Shown here in pieces: positions 50,501 through 60,423 of a stretch of 64,000 bases of DNA. Where the stretch lies: assembly GCA_036850595.1 (NCBI GenBank), contig CM072156.1:12348326-12412325 (forward strand), given 5' to 3'. This DNA comes from Rhyacichthys aspro. Its lineage: Eukaryota > Chordata > Actinopteri > Gobiiformes > Rhyacichthyidae. Both the position numbers and the translations under genes were made by a program. Within the stretch, counting starts at the first letter, position 1. The number at the start of each line of letters is the position of its first letter. Under the pieces are notes generated by a model. That model saw nothing but the letters and a program-made list of their open reading frames with translations. It ran no database searches and was not told the origin of the DNA.

Positions 50501-53500
50501 GTCATTTTAAACTAGCGCTGTGATATAGAGAAGCAAATCCATTTAGGTTTGGTTTATCATATCAAGATCGAAAATCTAGTCCTCTTACTTAGAGCTACAC
50601 TTATGACACTGTGTATTATGGAAAAACACATCTGAGAGGTTGAACCAGTCACAAAAGCTTGTTTTGCTGAAGATACTAGGAGTGTAAGCTTTGATAGTGT
50701 TGATAGAAAGCTGTGCTGCTATCGACTGGAGGAATGCCTCTTCGTGTCAGTACATGAACTGAGTATAAGCTCAGTGACGTAGTGGTTCTCCTCTTATGAC
50801 TATTTGGATACAAACCTTAATTTATCACAAACACCTTCCAAGATCTAGTTCAAGAAAATTATAACCACAACCTTCCTGACAACTAATAAACAAGGATAAG
50901 TGATTGTAACAACTAACAGTTTCATCACCTATAAGAACCTATTACATCAAAAAGTCATAATAGTCACCAAAGGTATATGCAGATGTAGAGCATTTGTGTT
51001 TTTGTCTAGTTAAACAGCTGGCCATATTTGAGTTGCTGAGGGAAAAACAGTGGTGTCTGTTTTAAGAATTTTAATTAAATGAACATTTATTAACATTGAT
51101 TAAATTACACTCATTTACTACAAAGTGTACATAAATTGGAACCAATTTTACTAATGACATGCACTTGTGCACAATGTGCAAAAGGCCTTCTGAGTTAAAA
51201 ATCAACTTAAAATTCGGAAAAGCCGACCAGAACCAGATCTGGGACCAGCTTGTGGCTTGCTTGCAGTGCATTAAATACAAATACCATATTACTGAATGTG
51301 TTTTGCCATTTAGAATTTTACTAAATATCCCTATGCTGTTTTGTTTTCCTTCAGTGACACAGAAAAGATACTGCTGTGAACCCAGTTGAACCTGGTCGTA
51401 TCAGTCTGTGTCTCATTTGAGCTCGCTTCCCTTTATCTTGCTCCATCTTGATGGATGCAGCTGTACTTTAACATCTCTTCAGATACGTCAGCGCACATCA
51501 GTGTCACTAAAAGTCATGAAACATTGTATTACTGTACACTCCCAATGCAGCTTTTAACAAGGGGAGACCAGATACGTGTTGTTTTCCACTCAAATAAAAT
51601 GTATGTTTACTGTCATAACATTTGGTAAGGTAGAAGTAATAAGTGCAAATATTAAATTGACATCCTCATTTAATGTCTACGATTCTCTATGAGCACAAAG
51701 AGGTCTGCCAATGTATTATAAAGAAGAGTCAATTTTAAAAATTGTAAAGGCTTCCAGGCTGACATAAAGGGTTCATGATGCATAAGCATGGGTTGTCTAT
51801 ACTTGGTACTAGCACACTGTTTAAGAGTTGTGGTCTAATGTCCCACTTACGCTGAGTTCGCCCTCTGCTGCATCTCTCTGCTGTGTTTCTCACAAGGTGT
51901 GCCCACTCCACTGATCCTGTGAGTCGCCGGCCAAAAACTGAGAGCTCCAGAGTGCAACGCATAGCACAAACAGCCCCTCGTCCAAATAAGCCATCATGAT
52001 GTGACCCTGGTGCTGCTGGGAAACTTATCTTCTGCTTCCAATAAGGTCAGAGAGATCCACCAAAGCAGAAATTCCACTAAAGCTACAAATTCAAACACCA
52101 TCATAATTAATTGAGTTAACTAATCCCATTTCTGCTTGGAACACGTTGATCCTTTCAGGATAAAGACAGCAGCAAACTGTAGCTTTGTATCTTCCACTGT
52201 ATGCCCCCTTGACTTTCTCTAACTCTCCTCTCTGTCGCTCTCAGAAAGCCACGCATCACGAGCATGCAGCCTATTGGTTTTTGAATGAGAGGGACAGCAA
52301 CGATAGGGAGTGGCAATCACTACAGGGACAGCAGTTTGAATTTTACAAAAATTCTTTATTCACTATATGAACCAACTAACCAACTATATGCTCAGTGCTG
52401 TCAGGTATGATTACAGTAGGTCTCTTTCACTTTTACAAACTATTTTAGATTCATCAAAAGGATGATGTTTACCAACTATCATCCCTGTGATGCCTGGCCA
52501 GACACAGAGTGATGCATGTAGACATCTAGACTAGAAAAGAGCCCCTGCAATAACATTATTACATCATTGATAAAAGGCATCCCCGTGCTGGTCACATCAC
52601 ATACTCCTCAGTACCTAGACTGAACAGCCCCTTTCTGTGGTAAGATTTCCAACTGAATCCAAAGCATCCTTCCTAAAATTACTGAGGTGTTTAATGACAA
52701 TTTTAAATCATCTTTAAACATGTCTTTTCTTGTTTGTATGTGCAAAACTACAAAATGACTTAATTTAGCTTCTAATTTTTCACCAATGACAAGATCAGTT
52801 AAGTCGTTGGGACTTAAATAATGCTTGTAAATCCAAATGAAGGGCTTTTGAGGACCCTGTTAAGACCACAATGAGTGGCTCAGAAGTCTTGAAAACAGGA
52901 TGCAGGAGAGAAAAGCTAGTGCAGTGTGGCTATTGGAGGGGTATGACAGGATATGGCCTAACATACTGAAAATGTATGGAGTCGATAGGCTCTTCCTTAT
53001 CAATACACTTTACAGAGGTTACGCCACAGAAAGTGTGTAGTTATTCATAATTAAGAAATAATTCTACACAATATAATGCAATTGTAAGACGCAACATTTG
53101 GCACATGGGAAGATAAAAAATGTGAATCTTTGTTATCCCAGTCAATCAAGCGATGAGAAGTAACCCAACGACTGCAAAAAAGGTATAATACAATTGTGGC
53201 ATGCCTCTTAAAATAATCAAGTGAAAATCAACTCTTTATTTCTCAGTATGGTTCATGCACATAGGCTACAGATTTGATACAACAAACCAATGTCATGTGG
53301 TTTATCATTAGTTTGGCATCCATTCCCAGTAATACATCCGTTGTTTTATGAATGTTCCAGAGAGATGTGAGTCGGTTTGACTGCTGTTTGTCTCTCTTTT
53401 GCTTTCACAAACATATTCACTCAACTACATTCCACAAATGTGCCCGGTTCCGCTTACACAGTCAATCTGGAATACACAGTGGGACCACTTCCAACAGCGT

Positions 53501-56404
53501 GGAACATTTCCACCATTACTTTTGCAACATGCATTTCGCCGGCTGCCCACATAGCTCTGAGGAATACAAGATTGGTTCTGGAGCCCAGTTACAGAAGGCA
53601 AAGGCAGCTAAGCGGCTAAAGAGCCACAGTAAGATGCAGAATCATTCCAGGCAGTCAGCTGTGAATGTAACACCCACTGCTGCCAATGGCACATATGCCA
53701 TATGCTATTCTAGGCATGGAGAAAAAAATGTCATCATACAATTGAATGAGCTGACAAATTTGGCCGCATTTTTCGTCTGCATTTATTTTTTAATTACTTT
53801 TTTACTCCTTTAAGAAGGACAAAGTAATGATAAACAATCAATACATTAATGATTAACTGATTGCATAAAACCAAACATTACCTATATCAGATTTACATAC
53901 AAAAATATACAAAAATGACATCTAAAAGTGGACTAATAAAACTCTTTAAAGACCTAAAGAACTACTTTTGGCTAAAATTAGGAATATTATAATTGTGAGT
54001 GCCTTAGACGTTTCATTAAAAAATGTGTGATAGACTTGATGTCATAGAATACACAAGACACATGTTGTATCCTGACCCCTGACTGAATGTTTGCACAAAC
54101 AAAGTGACAAGTGAAGCTGATTTGAAACTATAAAAATGTGTGTCTTTAGGCCACATTTGATTTATTGCACATGACTGATGTGCTTTGCCTGAATCCTTGT
54201 CTATTAAATTAGACCTCATTTTTAAGACACTGGTGCCTACATGAGTCACCAAGAAATTCTGCTTTATATCCTTCAACAGCACACTGTTCCCCAAAATCTA
54301 ACTGTGTATCTCAATATAGTCTAAAAATCAGAAAAAAGTATATTCATGTATCTAAGACAAAATAAAATATGACCAAGCTAATAGGCTGCCAACCATTAAA
54401 ACTGCACCGGCATTTACTGTTCTCCTTTAGCTTCAAAAAAATCGAGGAAGTAAGTAATAATAACTAGAATGTACACATACTGTGGGCAATGTTTCTGTTG
54501 CTTTCATCACCACAACAACCAATTCTCCAAAACCACAAAACCCAAATAGAGGAAAAGTTGTTTAAAGGTGTCTCTTACACAACTCAGCCGACTTTCTGAT
54601 TCTAAAGTGACAGCATGTCAGAAATATTGACTCATGATGATCATGTTGTAACGGCAGCTTGATAAAGGAATACCATATAATACTTCCTCTTGCGTGAACT
54701 AATTGAATATTTTGTTGAACCAAATACAAAAATGTATAGGTATATATTACATTATACATCATAAAATCAATTTCTTAGGGCTTTCCAGTCAAGCCATTTT
54801 TTTCCTGGTGGGATCTTTAGCTTGACCTTAATTACTTAAAAATGTAATATTTACTTAAAAATGTAATATTTAAGTAATTAAGGTCAAGCTAAAGATCCCA
54901 CCAGGAAAAAAATGGCTTGACTGGAAAGCCCTAAGAAATTGATTTTATGCCGTTGCTTGTAACTAATCAACATGAGAAATATCCCTCCATTATTCTACCT
55001 TTTCCAACCAGCATCATAAATAACTGTAAATAAACTCACTCCGTCATTCTCACTATTAACTATAGACAGGTTGGAACAGTAATTATAATAGTGATTATGA
55101 TGGCCCATTGGCTCACAGCTTTCTATTGATTGAGTGGAATCACAGTGATAAACTAAAGTCCCTTTTCTAAATTAGGCTAGCCCTTAAATTCACATGAGGT
55201 TAATTCCATCCAATACTGTGCATTACTAGAGCAAGCAAGAGAAGCCAACCATTTCTTTTGCTGGAACTCTGACAAGGAGATATAGGGTGCTCCTAAAATA
55301 AGAGCTGATTCCACACTCCATGCTCAGACATCATTTCTCACTGTATGACGAGCTGAAATGATGAAGCTCAGCACTTTCCTAATGAGACTTGAACAAATGG
55401 GAGAGCTTTACTTAGATTTCACACATTTAAAGTTGTGTGTGTTGCAGTTTTGAACATCTTATTTTGATAAATAATTGGGGGAAAAACAAAACAATAAGAC
55501 ACCATAACCATCTTTGAAAACTACTGGTGTTATTTCCTTAAATCAAATGCTTTATTAATGATAGTGAAGGTCAGAATTTAACTGCAGACTTGCACTGTTA
55601 CTACTGAGACTCTGTGGTCAGTGCAAATGCTAAAGGCATGACCAAAGTGGTTTTCAAAGGATGTTTCTGCACTATAGACCTACAGAGTTTGAAACAATTA
55701 TTTTCATCAGAACAGACATTACTGTTGTGAGTAAGAAAAGATAAGAAAGGACTTTATGGATTCCTCAATGGGGAAATTCACTTGAATCTTATTGATGTTG
55801 ATAATTACTTTGATCAAAACATGTATAAAAGCAAGAAAATGGTGGAAACTGCCCTGTGTGTATGAGCCATACCGACTTTTCCTGGTACTTACTGATTGGT
55901 GGGAGGCGCAGAGAGTGGGAACACCACCTCTTCTTCCTCATATTCCGGTCCATCCGGCATGTCGCTTTCATCCAAAGTGCCACCGAGCCCCCCAGAGCCT
56001 AGAGGCGGGGGAGGAGGAGGTGGCAGCGGGGGGAAGACGGTGGACCCATCGGGGCCTGATGATGTGGGTGAGACCCGACTGGCAGGGCCTTCAGAAGTCG
56101 GAGAGTAGCACATGCTGCCCATGGTCCCTTGGAAATGCCCTCCTCCCCCGCCACTCCCTGAGGCGGACAGTGCTGGTCCGCTCATATCCCCAGCAGGCAT
56201 CGTGAAGGCAATGCTCATGTCAGGTAGAGAGTCCGGGGATGTGTTTGAATTTTGACGGAAAGGCTGTGTTGGTCCTTGTCCCAAATCTGAGACTCGCACT
56301 CTGTGTTTGGGATAGTAGGGGAAAGGGGCCGTCTCCGGGCCTCCTCCACCAGTCCCTGTCTTGACCGAGCCCGTATCCTCATTGCTTACCTCCGCTGCCA
56401 TCAT
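42863..56404 (-). CDS. rasa1: Ras GTPase-activating protein 1 (p120 RasGAP), complete, 25 coding exons, 1040 residues
   Basis: Cytosolic GAP that docks on phosphotyrosines and speeds GTP hydrolysis by Ras. All 25 exons join in one frame; human RASA1 also has 25 exons and 1047 residues. Domain order: proline- and glycine-rich N terminus (1-170), SH2 (from Trp172), SH3 (about 272-330), SH2 (from Trp342), PH (about 466-575), C2 (from 586), RasGAP (about 700-1035). Key residues are present: SH2 phosphate-binding Arg198 and Arg368, arginine finger Arg742 in CGQDRTLLAS, and the FLR motif at 894-896. The start is the first of two adjacent ATGs (56404), matching the family's MMAAE. Intron 1 is 6.5 kb; the others are small. 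Intron 2 is GC-AG. Exon coordinates are given in the domain entries. The gene is tail-to-tail with ccnh. Confidence 0.97.
44671..45281 (-). CDS. rasa1: rasa1 exons 14-16: C2 domain
   Basis: Exons 45124-45281, 44934-45010 and 44671-44843. They encode VSSLVLYVEEAHKLPGKYF, NPYCNIYLNSVQVAKTHPRE, the FEISLSNKTKKSK strand and MRCQLNRLQKG, ending with KIMPEEEYSEFKE at the GAP boundary. The donor of exon 16 is GAG|GTCTGA, a poor match to consensus. It is the only junction that keeps frame and the conserved EFKE-ILQKE sequence. Confidence 0.95.
45457..46171 (-). CDS. rasa1: rasa1 exons 10-13: linker and PH domain
   Basis: Exons 46048-46171, 45820-45976, 45645-45732 and 45457-45537. They encode IYNTIRRKTKDAFYKNIV, GYLLFNKGKGKRWKNLYF, the PH core with IDLSVCSVYGVHDSLFGR, NCFQIVVQHFSEEQYIFYF and the C-terminal helix DWMKCLQTFC. 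Human has KK where this protein has FN in GYLL(FN)KGKG. Confidence 0.96.
46248..47094 (-). CDS. rasa1: rasa1 exons 6-9: C-terminal SH2 domain
   Basis: Exons 47063-47094 (only 32 bases), 46715-46767, 46416-46566 and 46248-46326. They encode WYHGKITKQEAYNLLM, VCSFLVRPSDNTPGDYSL (Arg368 of the FLVR motif), MMGGRYYNSVDDIIDHY and the exit helix. All introns are GT-AG and phases match across junctions. Confidence 0.96.
47325..47820 (-). CDS. rasa1: rasa1 exons 4-5: SH3 domain
   Basis: Exon 4 is 47750-47820 and exon 5 is 47325-47442. They encode VRAILPYTKVPDTAEISF, GDMFIVHNELDDGWMWV and QGLIVEDLVEEV, the RasGAP SH3 fold. The usual ALYDY of SH3 domains is ILPYT here, as in mammalian RasGAP, which fits its atypical ligand binding. 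Confidence 0.96.
48029..49360 (-). CDS. rasa1: rasa1 exons 2-3: N-terminal SH2 domain
   Basis: Exon 2 is 49208-49360 and exon 3 is 48029-48164. They encode WYHGKLDRTIAEERLRQ, the phosphotyrosine-pocket segment GSYLIRESDRRPGSF (Arg198), and IIAMCGDYYIGGRRFSS. The intron between them has a GC donor (CAG|GCAAGT) and a normal AACAG acceptor. Only this junction keeps the frame and the conserved HFRIIAM sequence. The 1-kb intron also holds poly-T runs but no gene. Confidence 0.96.
49361..55892 (-). other. rasa1 intron 1, 6.5 kb
   Basis: Largest intron of the gene. It is AT-rich and without a recognisable nested gene; the longest open frame (153 codons, 53352-53813, plus strand) has no family. An octamer ATGCAAAT lies near 49683-49690. 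A GC-richer patch occurs at 51840-51970. The perfect palindrome at 54760-54949 is listed separately. First introns of this kind often hold enhancers, but I see no decisive motif cluster. Confidence 0.75.
54760..54949. repeat. Perfect palindrome, 81-bp arms with 28-bp loop
   Basis: Bases 54760-54840 are the exact reverse complement of 54869-54949. The centre holds two exact tandem copies of a 19-base unit, 54834-54852 and 54853-54871. The outer ends do not match known transposon termini and I see no clear target-site duplication beyond a possible TA. Either a recent template-switch (foldback) event or a short foldback element would explain it. Confidence 0.95.
55893..56404 (-). CDS. rasa1: rasa1 exon 1: disordered N-terminal region
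   Basis: Coding exon 1, 512 bases, residues 1-170 plus two bases. It begins MMAAEVSNEDTG and carries a Gly-rich run, then FPPLPPPPPPPLG, an SH3-ligand-type polyproline stretch, and an acidic YEEEEVV segment that leads to the first SH2 domain. The middle is unlike the Ala/Gly-rich mammalian sequence, but the start, the polyproline and the acidic end are conserved. A strong donor-like sequence, GAG|GTAAGC (56385-56390), sits only 14 bases after the start. Confidence 0.95.
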
Positions 56405-57160
56405 TTTAGGAAGATATATAGAGGGGAAAAAGTCCAGAAGGGAACCTGCCCTTCCCCCCTATTCCTACAACACTCCTTCAGCGTTTGGGCTACGGGGAAA
56501 CTACGCAAAAAGTTTCTGAAATACGCGTTTAGCCTGCCAGCTAACGTTAGCCGACGAGCTAACAGCTTATTGGACTGCACCAGCGGGCGTTAGCTTCACT
56601 TTGCATTCGTTCGCTACTGAAGACAGGCTAAAGCTAACAGAATGGCTAACAGCTTAGAGACACTTGATGAGTTTTTGCTCGCTATGTCTTCATTGTTTCC
56701 TTAGCTTAAAGTTCACAAAGAGGCAACAAGCATGTACTTACACTTAAACAATCTCAAGTAAAACATAAAGTCACGACTATTTTCCGTTTTTGTCTGTTGG
56801 GACTTCACCCTCGGCACCAGGCTGTCCACTTGTCGGGGAATGTTGTTTTATTGTCACTGCTGTGTGTAATCCCGTCTTTTTCCAGTGTTGTTGTTGTTTC
56901 CTTTCCCCAGGCTTTCAAGCCGTTTCAACGAGTCCTTAAATGAAACAGTCTCATCGTCTAAATTCCCTGGGCCACATTTAGCTGCGAACTATTCCGTCAA
57001 ACTATACATTTTCCTGCGTGTGCATGCTAAGTTCGCCTTTATTTCTGGGTTGGAGGCTGGTGGTTGCCTGCTGCTGCGCTGCTCTATCTCCCCTCCCTCT
57101 CCTACTCTTCCCATTTCAGCCGCAGACCGAGCCAAGTGAGCACAGAGCAGCACCGCCTCA
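56405..57160 (-). promoter_or_regulatory. rasa1 5' UTR and probable promoter region
   Basis: GC- and CpG-richer DNA directly upstream of the rasa1 start codon. It includes the palindrome GCTAACGTTAGC at 56540-56551 and several further GCTAAC/GTTAGC halves between 56565 and 56655. No convincing TATA box at a suitable place. The transcription start cannot be fixed from the sequence. Confidence 0.4.
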
Positions 57161-60100
57161 ATCCATCACATCTTTGATCATTAACTCACACACAACCAGG
57201 ATTTTGTACCTATTACCATCCAGGGTGAAGTTTATTTATATATAAAGCAGTCATGTCAGTATGAACACACACAAGAAAGGCATTATTCTTCAACATGCTT
57301 AGCCTTCTTTCTTCTTTATAAGCTACTTCTTAATGCCAAGCCTACACCATGCTGTCACTTAAAAATAGCATTTATTAGGAGGTCTTTTTACTAAAATAAA
57401 CTTTTGGATGGATGTTCAACTGAATAGTCCATCTGGTTGTTTCTTTCTTTTTTTTCAGAATATCACCATATCTCAAGAAAAGTAATTGCTTAAATGACTG
57501 AAAACTGTTATTTCTTGTAATAAACTTGTTAGTGGCCAAGAATCAGCCTTGAGCTATAGAGGTTTACAGCAGTCAGCCACTGACTGTTGTCTCTGCTGTC
57601 ATGCCCTCAGGGCAGCTGCCACCACAACTCCACCTCTACATCAGTCTGCCTTAAAGGAACAATCCCTGAAAAATAAATACCTTCTCTTTACTCTATTACG
57701 TGAATATTGTGTATTCGAACTTAACCTGGCCTACTTGTGCAGGGTTTGCTAATTTGATGTGACTGACAATCCATCAGTGGCTTTTTCCTTTGTCATTTTG
57801 TGCTCTGCTAGTGACTGCGAGTCTCTGTTGTGAGCTGTGACAGAAATGGATGGGTCCAGTTGAAAGAACCATAACACTACTTAAGAGGAAGCACACCTTT
57901 CAAGCTCGTAGGTCACCCAGGGAGCTGGAGTATTTCAATGTAAAGCACTGTCTTTTTCTACACCACAAGTCCAATAACATAAAACTCAGTGATCAATAAA
58001 TTTAACTTGGCATACACTTTGAGAACAGCCGTGCAGATGAAGCATCCCAATAGCTTATGCAGTTGTAAACATGTATCACAAGCTTTCATCATATTTATCC
58101 ATGCTCATAGCACATGGGGCACTTTAATGTTTTTTCGTGATTCACACTTAAGACTTTATCTATATGACATGTGTGCTCATGGCGCAAAGCCTGGAAGGCA
58201 CCATTGGTCTAAGGTCAAGTAGTTCTTTCATGTGGCTCTATACTGTGGTTTAATCTGTTCTATTGTTGAAGATAGAGACAGCAGATTGCACCAATACTGT
58301 TGAACAGTTGTACCCTGTTACTTGGGTATTTCTGAATATATGTATTAAAACACACAGGCCTAAGGTAGTCTGAAGTATTGACTTATACAGTCAAGCTTGT
58401 TTATTTTGTCAAAGCAAATGACTGAGTAAAGGAGTGTGACGGTACAACCATGGCTGTTCTGCTTTTTGGTGTAACTGCATTGCCAGTTATGAGGATGGAC
58501 ACTGATTTGAGTGCAACGGATGCATGTCTGAGTGATCGGCTAAGGGCTCTCATTCATATCCATTGTCGTATTACCAACACTTCTCTGCACTGTTGGTCAA
58601 TTGGAAAAATCTGTCCCCTGCATTTAAAGGCAATGGTAAGCCTTATTGTAACAACCACTGCAGTATTTGTTTCCTGCTTGTTTCCTCATATCAAATCTTA
58701 TCTGTTACAGTGCAGTCAACCTAGCAGCATATTTTTAGCATTATTGCTTTTTAGATTATACACATCCAAGCTGACTTTTGTGCAGCCATGCAGACACGCA
58801 TTAATACACGACACGAGAGAGAAGGTTAGTCTTCATCCTGTGTGGTTTGTGTATAGGTCATATTGATATAAACGTTAAAGTGACATACAGTGTGACTGGC
58901 AGTTCTTGCACGTAGACTTCCTCTATATTTTCTCTAAAAAGTCATGCACCAGGAGTTGCACATCATTTCAAAAATGCGTGTGCACCAACTATAAAATAAT
59001 CTGAATATAAACTGACATAGCACATACTTTTACATATAAGTTCATGGTTCCTGGATCACGGCAAAAGCCCACTTGCTCTTTTCTCCACACTTGTCAAATA
59101 CAGACTCCTGTGAATAATTTACTGAATATTTATGAAAGTTTAAAAAAGAAGTATATGGCACGTGCATATTAGTGCAAGCCAAAGTCTTAAGTGGCAACAT
59201 GGATTCCCAACATTATCTTTGTGGAATATATTAAAGCTTGCCTTTCCATGCCTTGTCCTGTCTTAACAAGCCATTTAAAAGTTTGATGGTACATGTGAAT
59301 AACCAATGTCAAGTTAATGACGAGTCATAAAAAATTAAGCGTCATCTGAAATTTCTTAAAAGCTCTGGCATGACTTGATGTAATGCATGAACTTTCTGTG
59401 CATCCAATAAATGTCATGCAATGTGGCCTGCCATTAGAAAACACATGCAACACATTATACCAAATTATGTTTTTAGACAGTGCAGCAGAACGATGAATTA
59501 GGGAGCATCTAGGCACTGTAAGACAGATTTACCTCCTAACAACAAATAAAGCTCTTAATGTTCTTAAAGCTGTATGCCTTTTTTCTTTTTATTAAGTTAC
59601 ATTAAGTTAATTTAGTTTTTAGGCAGGATAGACCACACATCTTGTTATTTTATTCTGTCTTGTGGTGTATGTTAAACACATTTTTTTGTAACCTTGCTGC
59701 ATAAATCCACTTACAATATTTTTGTAATATTCTAATTGGTGCTGCCTGAGACTTCCGCTGGCATTGCCTCAATGTGTGCAATATGTGCCCAGCCCACATC
59801 CACACATGTGCCAGAGAGTTTCTAATGTGTTGAGTTGACTATGGCACAGTCCACTGCTCCACACCTCCTGCAGTCCCTCGGGGAGTTGGACGAGGCAGAT
59901 AAGGAAGCTAGTGTGTAGTGCTTTATTTGTATGCTAGGTGTGCAGGTCAAGTACACCCCAGTCTCTGCTTGTACAATGTTAATGCATCTACAAATTAGAA
60001 AGTAGAAAAAGAAAAAAATGAGGACAAATAAATAGGTGACAGCCCTATAAAATAAAAGGTTAGCGACCAAAAGAACTTCTTGTTTCCTCTTTGTCATTAC

Positions 60101-60399
60101 ACACACCCACAGTGTAGCCAAAAACAACTTTCATAGTGGTGCACGGGGCTGTTTTTTTCACTTTCTTTTTTATAGGGCAAGTGGGGGAGTTTGCAGCTGC
60201 CACTTGAGTGCACATATGGGCAGGGTAGTGGTGAGATGGGGGTGGGGGGAAGTAGCGCACATGGACCCCTCAGTCACACTTACAAGTGGAATGGTGATAG
60301 ACGACACTCAGTCAAAAAGTACAAATATAGTAAAACTTTTTTAGAAAACTAAAACTGATGTACTTCAAAATGGGACTTTATTCCTTTTAGACATAATGT
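57161..60399. other. Upstream flank of rasa1, no gene recognised
   Basis: AT-rich DNA. A 138-codon plus-strand frame at 58450-58866 is the longest open frame. Its product is hydrophobic in places but matches no family I know and has no splice or promoter context. Nothing else is recognised. Confidence 0.6.
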
Positions 60400-60423
60400 A
60401 TCATCATCATCATCATCATCATC
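60400..60423. repeat. (ATC)8 microsatellite
   Basis: Uninterrupted ATC trinucleotide run of 24 bases. Confidence 0.95.

Noticed and set aside
53352..53813. 153-codon plus-strand frame in rasa1 intron 1
   Set aside because: No family similarity, overlapped by another frame, no splice or promoter context. Likely chance.
54760..54949. Palindrome as a classical DNA transposon
   Set aside because: No transposase, no recognised terminal motif and no clear target-site duplication. I describe it as a palindrome of unknown origin.
58450..58866. 138-codon plus-strand frame upstream of rasa1
   Set aside because: Some hydrophobic stretches but no recognised family; composition and length fit chance in a 64-kb window.
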